The notes below the pieces were generated by a model. That model had not been told where the DNA came from. It searched no databases and worked only from the letters and a program-made list of their open reading frames with translations. From Desulfobacterales bacterium (GTDB lineage Bacteria; Desulfobacterota; Desulfobacteria; Desulfobacterales; UBA5852): a stretch of DNA of 9,273 nucleotides. A program made the translations under genes and the position numbers. The stretch's first letter is position 1, and the number at the start of each line of letters is the position of its first letter. The stretch spans positions 1-9,273 of the forward strand of contig JASJBQ010000165.1 of assembly GCA_030066455.1 (NCBI GenBank), given 5' to 3'. Positions 1 through 7,841 of the stretch are shown in pieces.

Positions 1-9
1 CCTTCTACG

Positions 10-117
10 GGGCATTGGGGCCGGACCCCGCGCAACAGACGCTTACGAACCTCGTCAGATCCGGAAGGAAGCAGCGATAAGTAAGGCTGGCTGTGTCGCG
101 GGATTTCCGGCCTTCCG
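10..117 (+). ncRNA. ffs: Small signal recognition particle RNA (4.5S-type SRP RNA)
   Basis: This is the RNA of the bacterial signal recognition particle, which binds Ffh and helps deliver ribosomes making membrane proteins to FtsY. The diagnostic domain IV hairpin is visible: GTCAGATCCGGAAGGAAGC at 54-72, with the GGAA tetraloop flanked by the asymmetric loop sequences that bind the Ffh M domain. The hairpin is closed by complementary flanks, and an outer helix pairs GGCCGG at 19-24 with CCGGCC at 107-112. The size of about 100 nt and the lack of an Alu domain match the short Gram-negative type. Both ends are estimates: the RNA could begin near 10 or near 17. It runs straight into seven T residues, so its own terminal helix probably serves as terminator. 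The promoter lies outside the window. Confidence 0.93.
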
Positions 118-124
118 TTTTTTT
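107..124 (+). terminator. T-run terminator at the 3' end of ffs
   Basis: Seven consecutive T residues (118-124) follow the 3' strand of the SRP RNA outer helix (CCGGCC at 107-112). The closing helix of the RNA plus the U-tract would act as an intrinsic terminator. The hairpin is the whole folded RNA rather than a compact separate stem-loop, so termination is inferred. Confidence 0.5.
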
Positions 125-353
125 AGGGCGGCATCGTCGAAGCCGTTCCGGCGTTCCCCCACCCGACCTGAGGCAATCGAAACCCTACTGTGTTTGTCAA
201 TGCAGCGCGGCCGCTTCCCTGGCACTTGCCCCCACCAACGCGCAAGCACCACTTGCTTACCAGGATCGACACGGTGGCGAACCGGTCGCCAACCACGTTC
301 GGCCGCAGCCTGCCCACCCCCCCAAATCGGCCGGAAATCCGCACGGGTGGCGA
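125..353. other. Gene-free GC-rich stretch between ffs and the grpE promoter region
   Basis: I see no convincing gene here. The short open frames on both strands have no ribosome binding site and give Pro/Arg/Gly-rich, low-information translations. Three small structures stand out. A 6-bp inverted repeat, TGGCGA (275-280) and TCGCCA (286-291), has a 5-nt spacer. The octamer GGTGGCGA occurs at 273-280 and again at 346-353, next to a candidate -35 box. The 11-mer GCCGCTTCCCT at 210-220 recurs exactly at 415-425 in the grpE leader hairpin. None of these matches an operator I know. Confidence 0.5.
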
Positions 354-354
354 C

Positions 355-382
355 TTGACAAGCGGACTTCGCGCATTAAATT
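355..382 (+). promoter_or_regulatory. Candidate promoter P1 upstream of grpE-dnaK
   Basis: A perfect TTGACA at 355-360 is followed after 16 nt by TAAATT (377-382), a 4/6 match to the -10 consensus. It sits at the edge of an AT-rich island (374-412) inside otherwise GC-rich DNA and faces grpE. The -35 reads CTTGAC, which resembles a heat-shock sigma-32 box, and CGCGCATTA at 370-378 loosely resembles the matching -10. However, the gap between them is only 10 nt, shorter than the roughly 13-15 seen in known sigma-32 promoters. A housekeeping-type promoter is therefore the better reading. Confidence 0.4.
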
Positions 383-383
383 T

Positions 384-412
384 TAGGCATTATTAAAATT
401 ACAAATTATAAT
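384..412 (+). promoter_or_regulatory. Candidate promoter P2 upstream of grpE-dnaK
   Basis: An exact TATAAT lies at 407-412. It is preceded at 17-nt spacing by TAGGCA (384-389), which matches the TTGACA consensus at 4 of 6 positions. Transcription would begin near 419, inside or just at the leader hairpin at 415-436. The perfect -10 with ideal spacing makes this at least as good as P1, and the two may be tandem promoters for the same operon. Confidence 0.45.
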
Positions 413-414
413 CT

Positions 415-436
415 GCCGCTTCCCTCGGGAAGCGGC
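415..436 (+). promoter_or_regulatory. Strong hairpin in the grpE leader
   Basis: A perfect 9-bp GC-rich stem, GCCGCTTCC (415-423) with GGAAGCGGC (428-436), closes a CTCG loop. It begins 3 nt after the TATAAT of P2. It is not followed by a T-run on the plus strand, so it does not look like an intrinsic terminator. The loop-side CCCTC at 422-426 is complementary to GAGGG at 527-531, immediately before the grpE start codon. A role in translation control or mRNA stability is only a guess. Confidence 0.5.
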
Positions 437-531
437 ATTGTTTCGGACCAAATGACCATTCGACAGTTCAAACCCGTCATGATGCCGCAAGCGCGCCACC
501 GTGGACGGTTATCACAAGATGGAGCTGAGGG

Positions 532-1161
532 ATGACCGAAGAACACCGGATCGAGATTCAAACGGACGCGGAGACACCGACGGAGGAGGCCGCCGTCTCC
601 GAAACCGCTTCCCCGGGTGCGGCGGATCATGCCCCTGAAACCGAGGCTGAAGAACAACCCCTTGAAGCAGTTACCCAAGCGGAGGTCGAGGCCGATGCAC
701 CGGAAGACCTCCAGGGCCAGCTCGAAAAAGCCCAGGGCGAAGCGCAGGGCCACTACGAGCGCTTTCTGCGCACCGCCGCCGAACTGGACAATTTTCGCAA
801 GCGCAAAGAACGCGAGGTAAGCGATCTGCGCAAATATGCCAACCAGAATCTGCTTCGCGAGCTTCTCACTGTCGTCGATAACCTGGAACGCGCCATCGAT
901 GCCAACAGCGACCCCGGAAGCAAAGAGGGCCTGGTGGAGGGCGTGGACATGACCCTCAAAGAACTGCTCAAGATTTTCGAAAAATTCGGCGTCACGCCGA
1001 TCGAGGCTGTCAATCAGCCCTTCGACCCCAATCTGCACGAGGCGGTCATGCAGGAAGAAGATGCGGATGTGGCCGAAAACACCGTCATTCGCGAACTTCA
1101 GAAAGGCTACCAGATTCACGATCGTCTTCTGCGGCCGGCTATGGTGGTCGTATCACGGTGA
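532..1161 (+). CDS. grpE: GrpE, nucleotide exchange factor for DnaK
   Basis: The 209-residue protein matches GrpE in length (E. coli 197) and layout. GrpE dimers release ADP from DnaK in the cytoplasm and so reset the chaperone for the next substrate. Residues 1 to about 60 are a poorly conserved acidic, Glu/Ala-rich tail. Residues about 60-120 form the long coiled coil, including the hallmark YERFLRTAAELDNFRKRKE near 75-93. Residues about 140-205 are the DnaK-contacting beta domain, with the conserved PFDPNLHEAV (163-172) and GYQIHDRLLRPAMVVVS (192-208). ATG 532 follows GGAG at 521-524 with a 7-nt gap. dnaK follows 84 nt downstream on the same strand with no terminator between them, so the two genes should be co-transcribed. 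No hrcA lies upstream within the window. Confidence 0.97.
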   Translation: MTEEHRIEIQTDAETPTEEAAVSETASPGAADHAPETEAEEQPLEAVTQAEVEADAPEDLQGQLEKAQGEAQGHYERFLRTAAELDNFRKRKEREVSDLRKYANQNLLRELLTVVDNLERAIDANSDPGSKEGLVEGVDMTLKELLKIFEKFGVTPIEAVNQPFDPNLHEAVMQEEDADVAENTVIRELQKGYQIHDRLLRPAMVVVSR

Positions 1162-1245
1162 CCATCTGATTTAACTACAAACAAACCAACATTTACCGAA
1201 CCATTCGGAAAGCATTGCTTTGATTGCGCAAGGAGGATGAACACA

Positions 1246-3174
<1,929 letters not shown>

Positions 3175-3200
3175 GGTTCCGTATCATCCGGATATAGAGA

Positions 3201-3233
3201 AACCCTCAGCGTTTTGCGCGCTGAGGGTTTTTT
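3201..3233 (+). terminator. Rho-independent terminator after dnaK
   Basis: A perfect 10-bp stem, ACCCTCAGCG (3202-3211) with CGCTGAGGGT (3219-3228), has a 7-nt loop and is followed by six T residues (3228-3233). It starts 27 nt after the dnaK stop codon and ends the grpE-dnaK unit. On the minus strand the same stem is followed only by a short T-rich tract (GGGTTTCTC), so it may also weakly terminate the converging minus-strand operon. Confidence 0.93.
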
Positions 3234-3288
3234 GCGTCCGTGCCCATGACCATGGAAGGCGCGCGCGGCCTGAGGGGCGGCGGCGGTT

Positions 3289-4302
3289 CTACCGCGAGGA
3301 TTTTGAAGGGTCGCCGTTCATGGCCCCTGTGGCCGTGAGCCGCGCGGTGTGCCACGGCAGCTCCCCACGGAACGCCTTCTCCCTGTGCGTGCATTCCTCC
3401 TGGCCGCAGATGGGGCAGTTGTCCGCATGGCAGGGATCCATGTGCACCAGGACGCTGGCAGCGCCTTCCACCTCGCGCAGGATGGCCCTCTCCAAATCAT
3501 CGGCTTCGGCGTGCGCGGCCGCCAGGGACATCTGGCGCGGCAGGATCAGGTGCAGGTTCACATGGATGCGGGATCCCGCGCGCCATGCGCGCAGCTTGTG
3601 AATATCGAGCCACACGGGCCGCCGCCGATCGGCGATCACCGCGACAATCCGGTCGAGGACCTCAGGGTCGGCCCGGTCCATCAACCCCCAGTAGGATTGG
3701 CGCAGCAGCCGGAATCCGGTCATGAGGATGTTCACCCCCACGATACAGGCGGCCAGGCCGTCCATCCACAGCCAGCCCGTAAGCTTCACCAGCACCAGGC
3801 CGATGATGACCCCGAGGCTGGTGTAGACGTCGGTGAGCACGTGCCGGCCGTCGGCCTCGAGCGCCATCGAGCGGGTGCGCCGGCCGATCCGAATCAGGGC
3901 CAGCCCCAGAATCACGTTGACCGCGCTGGCCCCGGCAATGACCAGCATCCCGATGTTTAGATGCGGCAGCGGTTGGGGATCGATGAGGTGGGTCAGCCCG
4001 GCCTTGAATATCCCGATGGCCGCCAGTACGATCAACGCCCCCTCGAAACCGGCCGAAAAGAACTCGATTTTGCCGTGCCCATAGGGATGACTCTGGTCCG
4101 GGGGTTTGGCCGCCATGATGACGCTGACAATGGCAAACCCGCTGGCCACCACATTGATGATGGACTCCAGGGCATCGGAGAGAACAGCCGACGAGCCCGT
4201 CACCCGCCAGGCATAAAACTTGGCCGCCAGCAGCGCCGCCCCGACCACCACAGCGGTCGTGGCGGCCTGTATCCGCAGGCGTTGGTTAGCGCGTTCATCC
4301 AT
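3289..4302 (-). CDS. Cation diffusion facilitator family metal transporter with C-terminal Cys/His cluster
   Basis: This 337-residue inner-membrane protein is a probable divalent-metal/proton antiporter of the CDF family (related to YiiP/FieF). About six hydrophobic segments lie within residues 14-195. The loop HPYGHGKIEFF (72-82) is a CDF hallmark. The TM5 metal-site motif is intact as H154-x3-D158 (HVLTD). At the TM2 position, where typical members have His/Asp-x3-Asp, this protein reads SDALESIIN, giving E46 and N50. A cytoplasmic domain of about 85 residues follows (HVNLHLILP near 247-255). The protein ends with a dense cluster at 288-306 (HMDPCHADNCPICGQEECTH) containing four Cys and three His, a likely metal-binding appendage. 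The start overlaps the stop of the upstream DUF309 gene (TGATG), suggesting translational coupling. The metal cannot be assigned from sequence. Confidence 0.92.
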   Translation of the reverse strand: MDERANQRLRIQAATTAVVVGAALLAAKFYAWRVTGSSAVLSDALESIINVVASGFAIVSVIMAAKPPDQSHPYGHGKIEFFSAGFEGALIVLAAIGIFKAGLTHLIDPQPLPHLNIGMLVIAGASAVNVILGLALIRIGRRTRSMALEADGRHVLTDVYTSLGVIIGLVLVKLTGWLWMDGLAACIVGVNILMTGFRLLRQSYWGLMDRADPEVLDRIVAVIADRRRPVWLDIHKLRAWRAGSRIHVNLHLILPRQMSLAAAHAEADDLERAILREVEGAASVLVHMDPCHADNCPICGQEECTHREKAFRGELPWHTARLTATGAMNGDPSKSSR

Positions 4303-4877
4303 CAGCGAAGACGTCCTTTGAGCCTGGGCGGTTCCGCGGGGTCCGCCAGGGCCTCACGGAGGGCGTCCAGATTCCGAATCGCCGCCAGATGCGCGCGCAG
4401 GGCATCCAGGCGGCTGCTGACGCGCCGGCCCATCTTTTTTGCCGCGGCCAGGCGGCCCGCCTCGCGATGCACATAGACGGCCGCAGCCTGGATCAGGGTC
4501 TTGAGCACTTCGCGCCGCTCCTCCCGGGCTTCGTGCCAGTGGCTTTCGAGCAGTTCATGCACCTCGAAGAACAGTTTCCGGTTCCACAGCACGACCATCT
4601 CCGCCACCAGATCCGGAGCGCCGAACTTCCGGCGCTCCTCGAAAGCCGCCCGGTAATCCGCCAGCCGCCGATCGATGTAGGTTTGGTAGACAGGCTGCGC
4701 ATGGCGGCGCCGCAGTTCGGCGGCCAGGGATTCATAATCCGTCCCGTCCTCTTGCCAGGCCGCCACGAAGGCTTCGGACAGGGCGTTGCGGATATCTCGC
4801 GAGGCCCGGTCGCGAAAGGGGTCGAATGCCTGTTCGGATAACGGCGAACTGGTGATCTTGGCTTTTTCTTTGCCCAT
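4302..4877 (-). CDS. DUF309 domain protein of unknown function
   Basis: The 191-residue soluble, helix-rich, basic protein carries the signature of the DUF309 family. The key stretch is LWNRKLFFEVHELLESHWHE (97-116), followed by LIQAAAVYVHREAGRLAAA (128-146). Family members share the paired WN..FFE.HE..E..W and Q.A...H elements, whose His/Glu/Trp residues could form a polar site, but no activity is established to my knowledge. Residues 1 to about 85 form an additional N-terminal region rich in charged residues. The start at ATG 4877 has only a weak ribosome binding site (AAGA). It lies 14 nt after the thioesterase stop, and its own stop overlaps the transporter start by one base, so translation probably depends on coupling within the operon. 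Confidence 0.85.
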   Translation of the reverse strand: MGKEKAKITSSPLSEQAFDPFRDRASRDIRNALSEAFVAAWQEDGTDYESLAAELRRRHAQPVYQTYIDRRLADYRAAFEERRKFGAPDLVAEMVVLWNRKLFFEVHELLESHWHEAREERREVLKTLIQAAAVYVHREAGRLAAAKKMGRRVSSRLDALRAHLAAIRNLDALREALADPAEPPRLKGRLR

Positions 4878-4891
4878 GGTGAATCTTGCCG

Positions 4892-5356
<465 letters not shown>

Positions 5357-5443
5357 GATACGTGACATCTCCCGGGTTGAGCCGCCTGGCGCCGGCGGCG
5401 TATCGGTTTCAGGGCGGCCTTCAGGCGCCGGCGAAGGCGCCCG

Positions 5444-7099
5444 TCACTGTCGACGGCGGTCCATTTTGGCGACCACCAGGGTGACGTCGTCCTCCAGGGG
5501 GGTGCCCTCACGAAACGCTTTCAGCTCCGCCATGATACGGTCCCGGATCACACTGGCGGCGCTGGCGGCGTTGGTTTTGACCATGGCGCGCAAGCGCGCC
5601 TTGCCGAACATCTCACCGTGCGGGTTGAACGTCTCCCATATGCCGTCGGTGCCCAGCAGCACGATCGTTCCGTTGGCCAGGCCGCTACGCTGCTCGGTCG
5701 TGTAGTGTGCGCCCGCGTCGACCCCGAGCGGCAGCCCGGCCCCATCGAGCTCATCGAAGCGATCGTCCACAGGGTCGTAAAGGACCGCGGGATCATGCCC
5801 GGCGCGCACCCATTCGATCCCGTCATGGTCCGGATCGAAGCGCATGGCCAAAAGGGTCATGAATTGGCCGGAAGCGGCCACGTCCCGGTAGAGTTGGCGA
5901 TTGACATCGGCCACGATGGCATCCAGGCCACCGGCCAGGAGGACGCGCTGACGCAGCGAGGCCCGCGCCGAGGCCATCAGCAGGGCGGCGGAAACGCCGT
6001 GGCCGGAAACGTCCCCGACGACCACGACCGGTTGGATGCCGCCACCATTATTGATCTCCAGAAAATCGTAATAGTCCCCCCCGGTTTCATCGCAGTAAAG
6101 GCTGGCCGCGGCCAGATCGATCCCGCTGAGGTCCGGCGGCCCGGGCGGCAGGAGGTTCTGCTGCACTTCACGCGCCAGCAGCATGGACAGGCGCAGACGA
6201 TCGCGCTCCTTGAGCCCCGCGGTCATCTGGTTGATCACGTCACCCGTGTAGCCGATCTCGTCATTGGAGGTCACCCGGACGCGGCCGTCGAAGTCGCCCT
6301 CCCGCACCTTCTGCAAGATCTGGATCATATCCTTCAACGGCCGGGCCAGATTGCTGCTCACCAGAAAGCAGAGCCAGAGGCCCACGGCGATAAAAACGAA
6401 GGAATTGACCACCAGGAAGGTGCCCAGACGGTCCAGACTCACTGCCGGGTCCTCGCCGGCACTGCGGATCTGGAAATTGTAAAGGATCAGGGTGACAAAG
6501 GGCACCAGATTACAGGCCAGCAGCAGGGCGACCAGCCGGACGGCAATACTGACGTGCAAGGTTCGGGGCACCCCATAGAGCCGACCGTGTGGAAAAAAAA
6601 AGGGCACCATCACCCGTTGCAGAACATGCTCCAGGACAAAAAAGGCCACGGTGCAGGTAATCAGGCCGACGCTGAGGCTGCGGACCAGCGTGCGCTGGAC
6701 CACATGCGCGGGTTCGCCCATGAAGTAGAACAGCAGGGCCCAGAAAACCGCCGCGAAAAGCCAAACGGTGCAGTTGAGCAGCACACCAAAAAAGGGCTCG
6801 TTCAAAACGCGCCGCTGGACTTGCCGGGGAACACCTGCGTCGGCCTGCCCGTGATAACACTGGTCCACGTAGCGTCGGATCGGCCCCTCGTAGATCAGGG
6901 TGGCGACGAAGGCGATGATGAACACGGTCGGCGTAAAGATGATCTCGATCAGGGTGGCGTAGGCCTGCCCGAACTCGGTTGAGAGGGTGCGCGTGGATCG
7001 CAGCAGGAGGGCGTTGACCCCCACGGCCCCGATGAGGTTTGAGACCAGGTTGGCCAACAGCATGCGGTTTTTCAGAATGAATCGTTTCCGTGGGGTCAT
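5444..7099 (-). CDS. Membrane-bound SpoIIE/RsbU-type serine phosphatase with HAMP domain
   Basis: The 551-residue protein has three parts (numbered from ATG 7099). Residues about 12-250 hold six hydrophobic segments forming a membrane sensor module, with the conserved-looking VPFFFPHGRLYGVPRTLH between the fourth and fifth. Residues about 250-300 are a HAMP linker (ARPLKDMIQILQKVREGDFD). The rest is a PP2C-like SpoIIE domain with the usual switch-helix motif REVQQNLLPPGPP. All expected metal-binding acidic motifs are present: ETGGDYYDF, VGDVSGHG, LGTDGIWE and EDDVTLVV, so it should be active. Relatives dephosphorylate anti-sigma-factor antagonists or similar STAS proteins in response to a signal, but no STAS, kinase or sigma gene is in the window. 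A GTG at 7138 would add 13 residues. Neither start has a strong ribosome binding site, and ATG leads directly into the first membrane helix. Confidence 0.9.
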   Translation of the reverse strand: MTPRKRFILKNRMLLANLVSNLIGAVGVNALLLRSTRTLSTEFGQAYATLIEIIFTPTVFIIAFVATLIYEGPIRRYVDQCYHGQADAGVPRQVQRRVLNEPFFGVLLNCTVWLFAAVFWALLFYFMGEPAHVVQRTLVRSLSVGLITCTVAFFVLEHVLQRVMVPFFFPHGRLYGVPRTLHVSIAVRLVALLLACNLVPFVTLILYNFQIRSAGEDPAVSLDRLGTFLVVNSFVFIAVGLWLCFLVSSNLARPLKDMIQILQKVREGDFDGRVRVTSNDEIGYTGDVINQMTAGLKERDRLRLSMLLAREVQQNLLPPGPPDLSGIDLAAASLYCDETGGDYYDFLEINNGGGIQPVVVVGDVSGHGVSAALLMASARASLRQRVLLAGGLDAIVADVNRQLYRDVAASGQFMTLLAMRFDPDHDGIEWVRAGHDPAVLYDPVDDRFDELDGAGLPLGVDAGAHYTTEQRSGLANGTIVLLGTDGIWETFNPHGEMFGKARLRAMVKTNAASAASVIRDRIMAELKAFREGTPLEDDVTLVVAKMDRRRQ

Positions 7100-7166
7100 G
7101 GCGTATGGATTCCAGGCCGCGGCGGCCGCGCCGCGCACCGGAGGAAACGCTGCCGGAAGCGGGGAG

Positions 7167-7571
7167 TTAGCCTTCGCCGGGCTGCAGGCTGATGATCAGC
7201 GGGATGACGTGCATTTGTCGGCCGGCTTCCTGGGTGGATTCAACCCGCCACTGGCCGCAACGGGCCTGGCTGTCCAGCATCTGGTCGATCCCCTTGATCA
7301 CGGAAGGGATATCGATGATCGGATGGCGGCTGAAAACGTGGGGCAGGCCGTAGGTCAGACTGCAGGACAGGCACTTGCCCGGACGCTCCTTCAGTTGGAA
7401 TTCGAAATGGAGTTCATCGTCCCGGCTCCCCGCATAGTGCAAAGCGATATCGTAGGCGCCCTCGCTGCTGTCACCCAGAAGCGCTTCAAAGAACCGGTCG
7501 GCCCGATCCGGAGGAAACATCGCCGTCAACTTGTCAGAAGTAAAAATAGGAGTAAACCGGTCTGCATCCAT
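7167..7571 (-). CDS. Small conserved-type protein with CxxC motif, function unknown
   Basis: I cannot assign a function to this 134-residue protein. It has no signal peptide or membrane segment. It looks compact: an N-terminal helical part (FPPDRADRFFEALLGD), a likely beta part (AYDIALHYAG, ELHFEFQL), then GKCLSCSLTYGLPHVFSRHP with Cys67-x2-Cys70 and His83, and a hydrophobic end (MHVIPLIISL). I loosely recall similar desulfobacterial proteins carrying a misleading eukaryotic homeobox-type name; this is unverified. ATG 7571 is chosen because AGGAGG lies 5 nt upstream. An in-frame ATG at 7667 with GGAGG 3 nt upstream would add 32 residues, but that extension covers a hairpin and reads like leader sequence. 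The gene is 67 nt upstream of the phosphatase gene and likely the first of the operon. C67/C70 suggest metal binding or redox chemistry, as inference only. Confidence 0.75.
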   Translation of the reverse strand: MDADRFTPIFTSDKLTAMFPPDRADRFFEALLGDSSEGAYDIALHYAGSRDDELHFEFQLKERPGKCLSCSLTYGLPHVFSRHPIIDIPSVIKGIDQMLDSQARCGQWRVESTQEAGRQMHVIPLIISLQPGEG

Positions 7572-7841
7572 GCTTTCCTCCTCCAACCGCCCGACCTTGA
7601 AAAGCCGGTGCGCCCTGCCAATCAACGGATGTCCGCAAGCGCCTGTCCCTCGAAACAGGCCCCGCATTTACCTCCATCGTACTAACACACGCCTTCTAGG
7701 ATGGCAAACCAGCCGCCGTTGTCAAGTCGCCGCGCAAATCGGGCGATAAGATCACCAGGCGCCAGGGTATCGCCATGCTTGACGCTGAGCAGCGTATTTC
7801 TTAACATCGGGAAGCAATTTCAACCCGGAACGGAAATTCTC
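7572..7841. promoter_or_regulatory. Divergent intergenic region between the minus-strand operon and the transglutaminase gene
   Basis: Promoters for both directions should lie here. On the minus strand there is a perfect TTGACA at 7724-7719, but I find no good -10 at normal spacing. The same bases read TTGTCA on the plus strand, again without a convincing -10. A 6-bp hairpin, GCCTGT (7641-7646) with ACAGGC (7655-7660), lies in the leader of the CxxC-protein gene. I see no further gene and no terminator. Confidence 0.4.

Noticed and set aside
354..378. Sigma-32 heat-shock promoter (CTTGAC with CGCGCATTA)
   Set aside because: The -10 part matches only loosely and the 10-nt gap is too short compared with known sigma-32 promoters. 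It is kept only as a remark under P1.
93..396. Short open frames on both strands after ffs
   Set aside because: They begin inside or beside the SRP RNA gene, have no ribosome binding site, and give Pro/Arg/Gly-rich sequence without coding character.
406..1119. A 237-codon minus-strand frame opposite grpE
   Set aside because: It overlaps the clear GrpE gene completely, and its composition is that of an antisense shadow.
5388..5433. GGCGCCGGCG repeated at 5388-5397 and 5424-5433 as a possible terminator between the phosphatase and thioesterase genes
   Set aside because: The repeats are self-complementary GC-rich words with at most an 8-bp stem, a 28-nt loop and no T-run on the minus strand, so they are not a convincing terminator.
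5618..6982. A 454-codon open frame on the plus strand opposite the phosphatase gene
   Set aside because: The translation is His/Gln/Gly/Asp-rich with no motif or ribosome binding site, while the minus-strand frame carries complete SpoIIE motifs.
7775..7777. ATG upstream of the transglutaminase-like gene as its start
   Set aside because: It is out of frame with the transglutaminase-like reading frame. GTG 7842 directly precedes the hydrophobic anchor.
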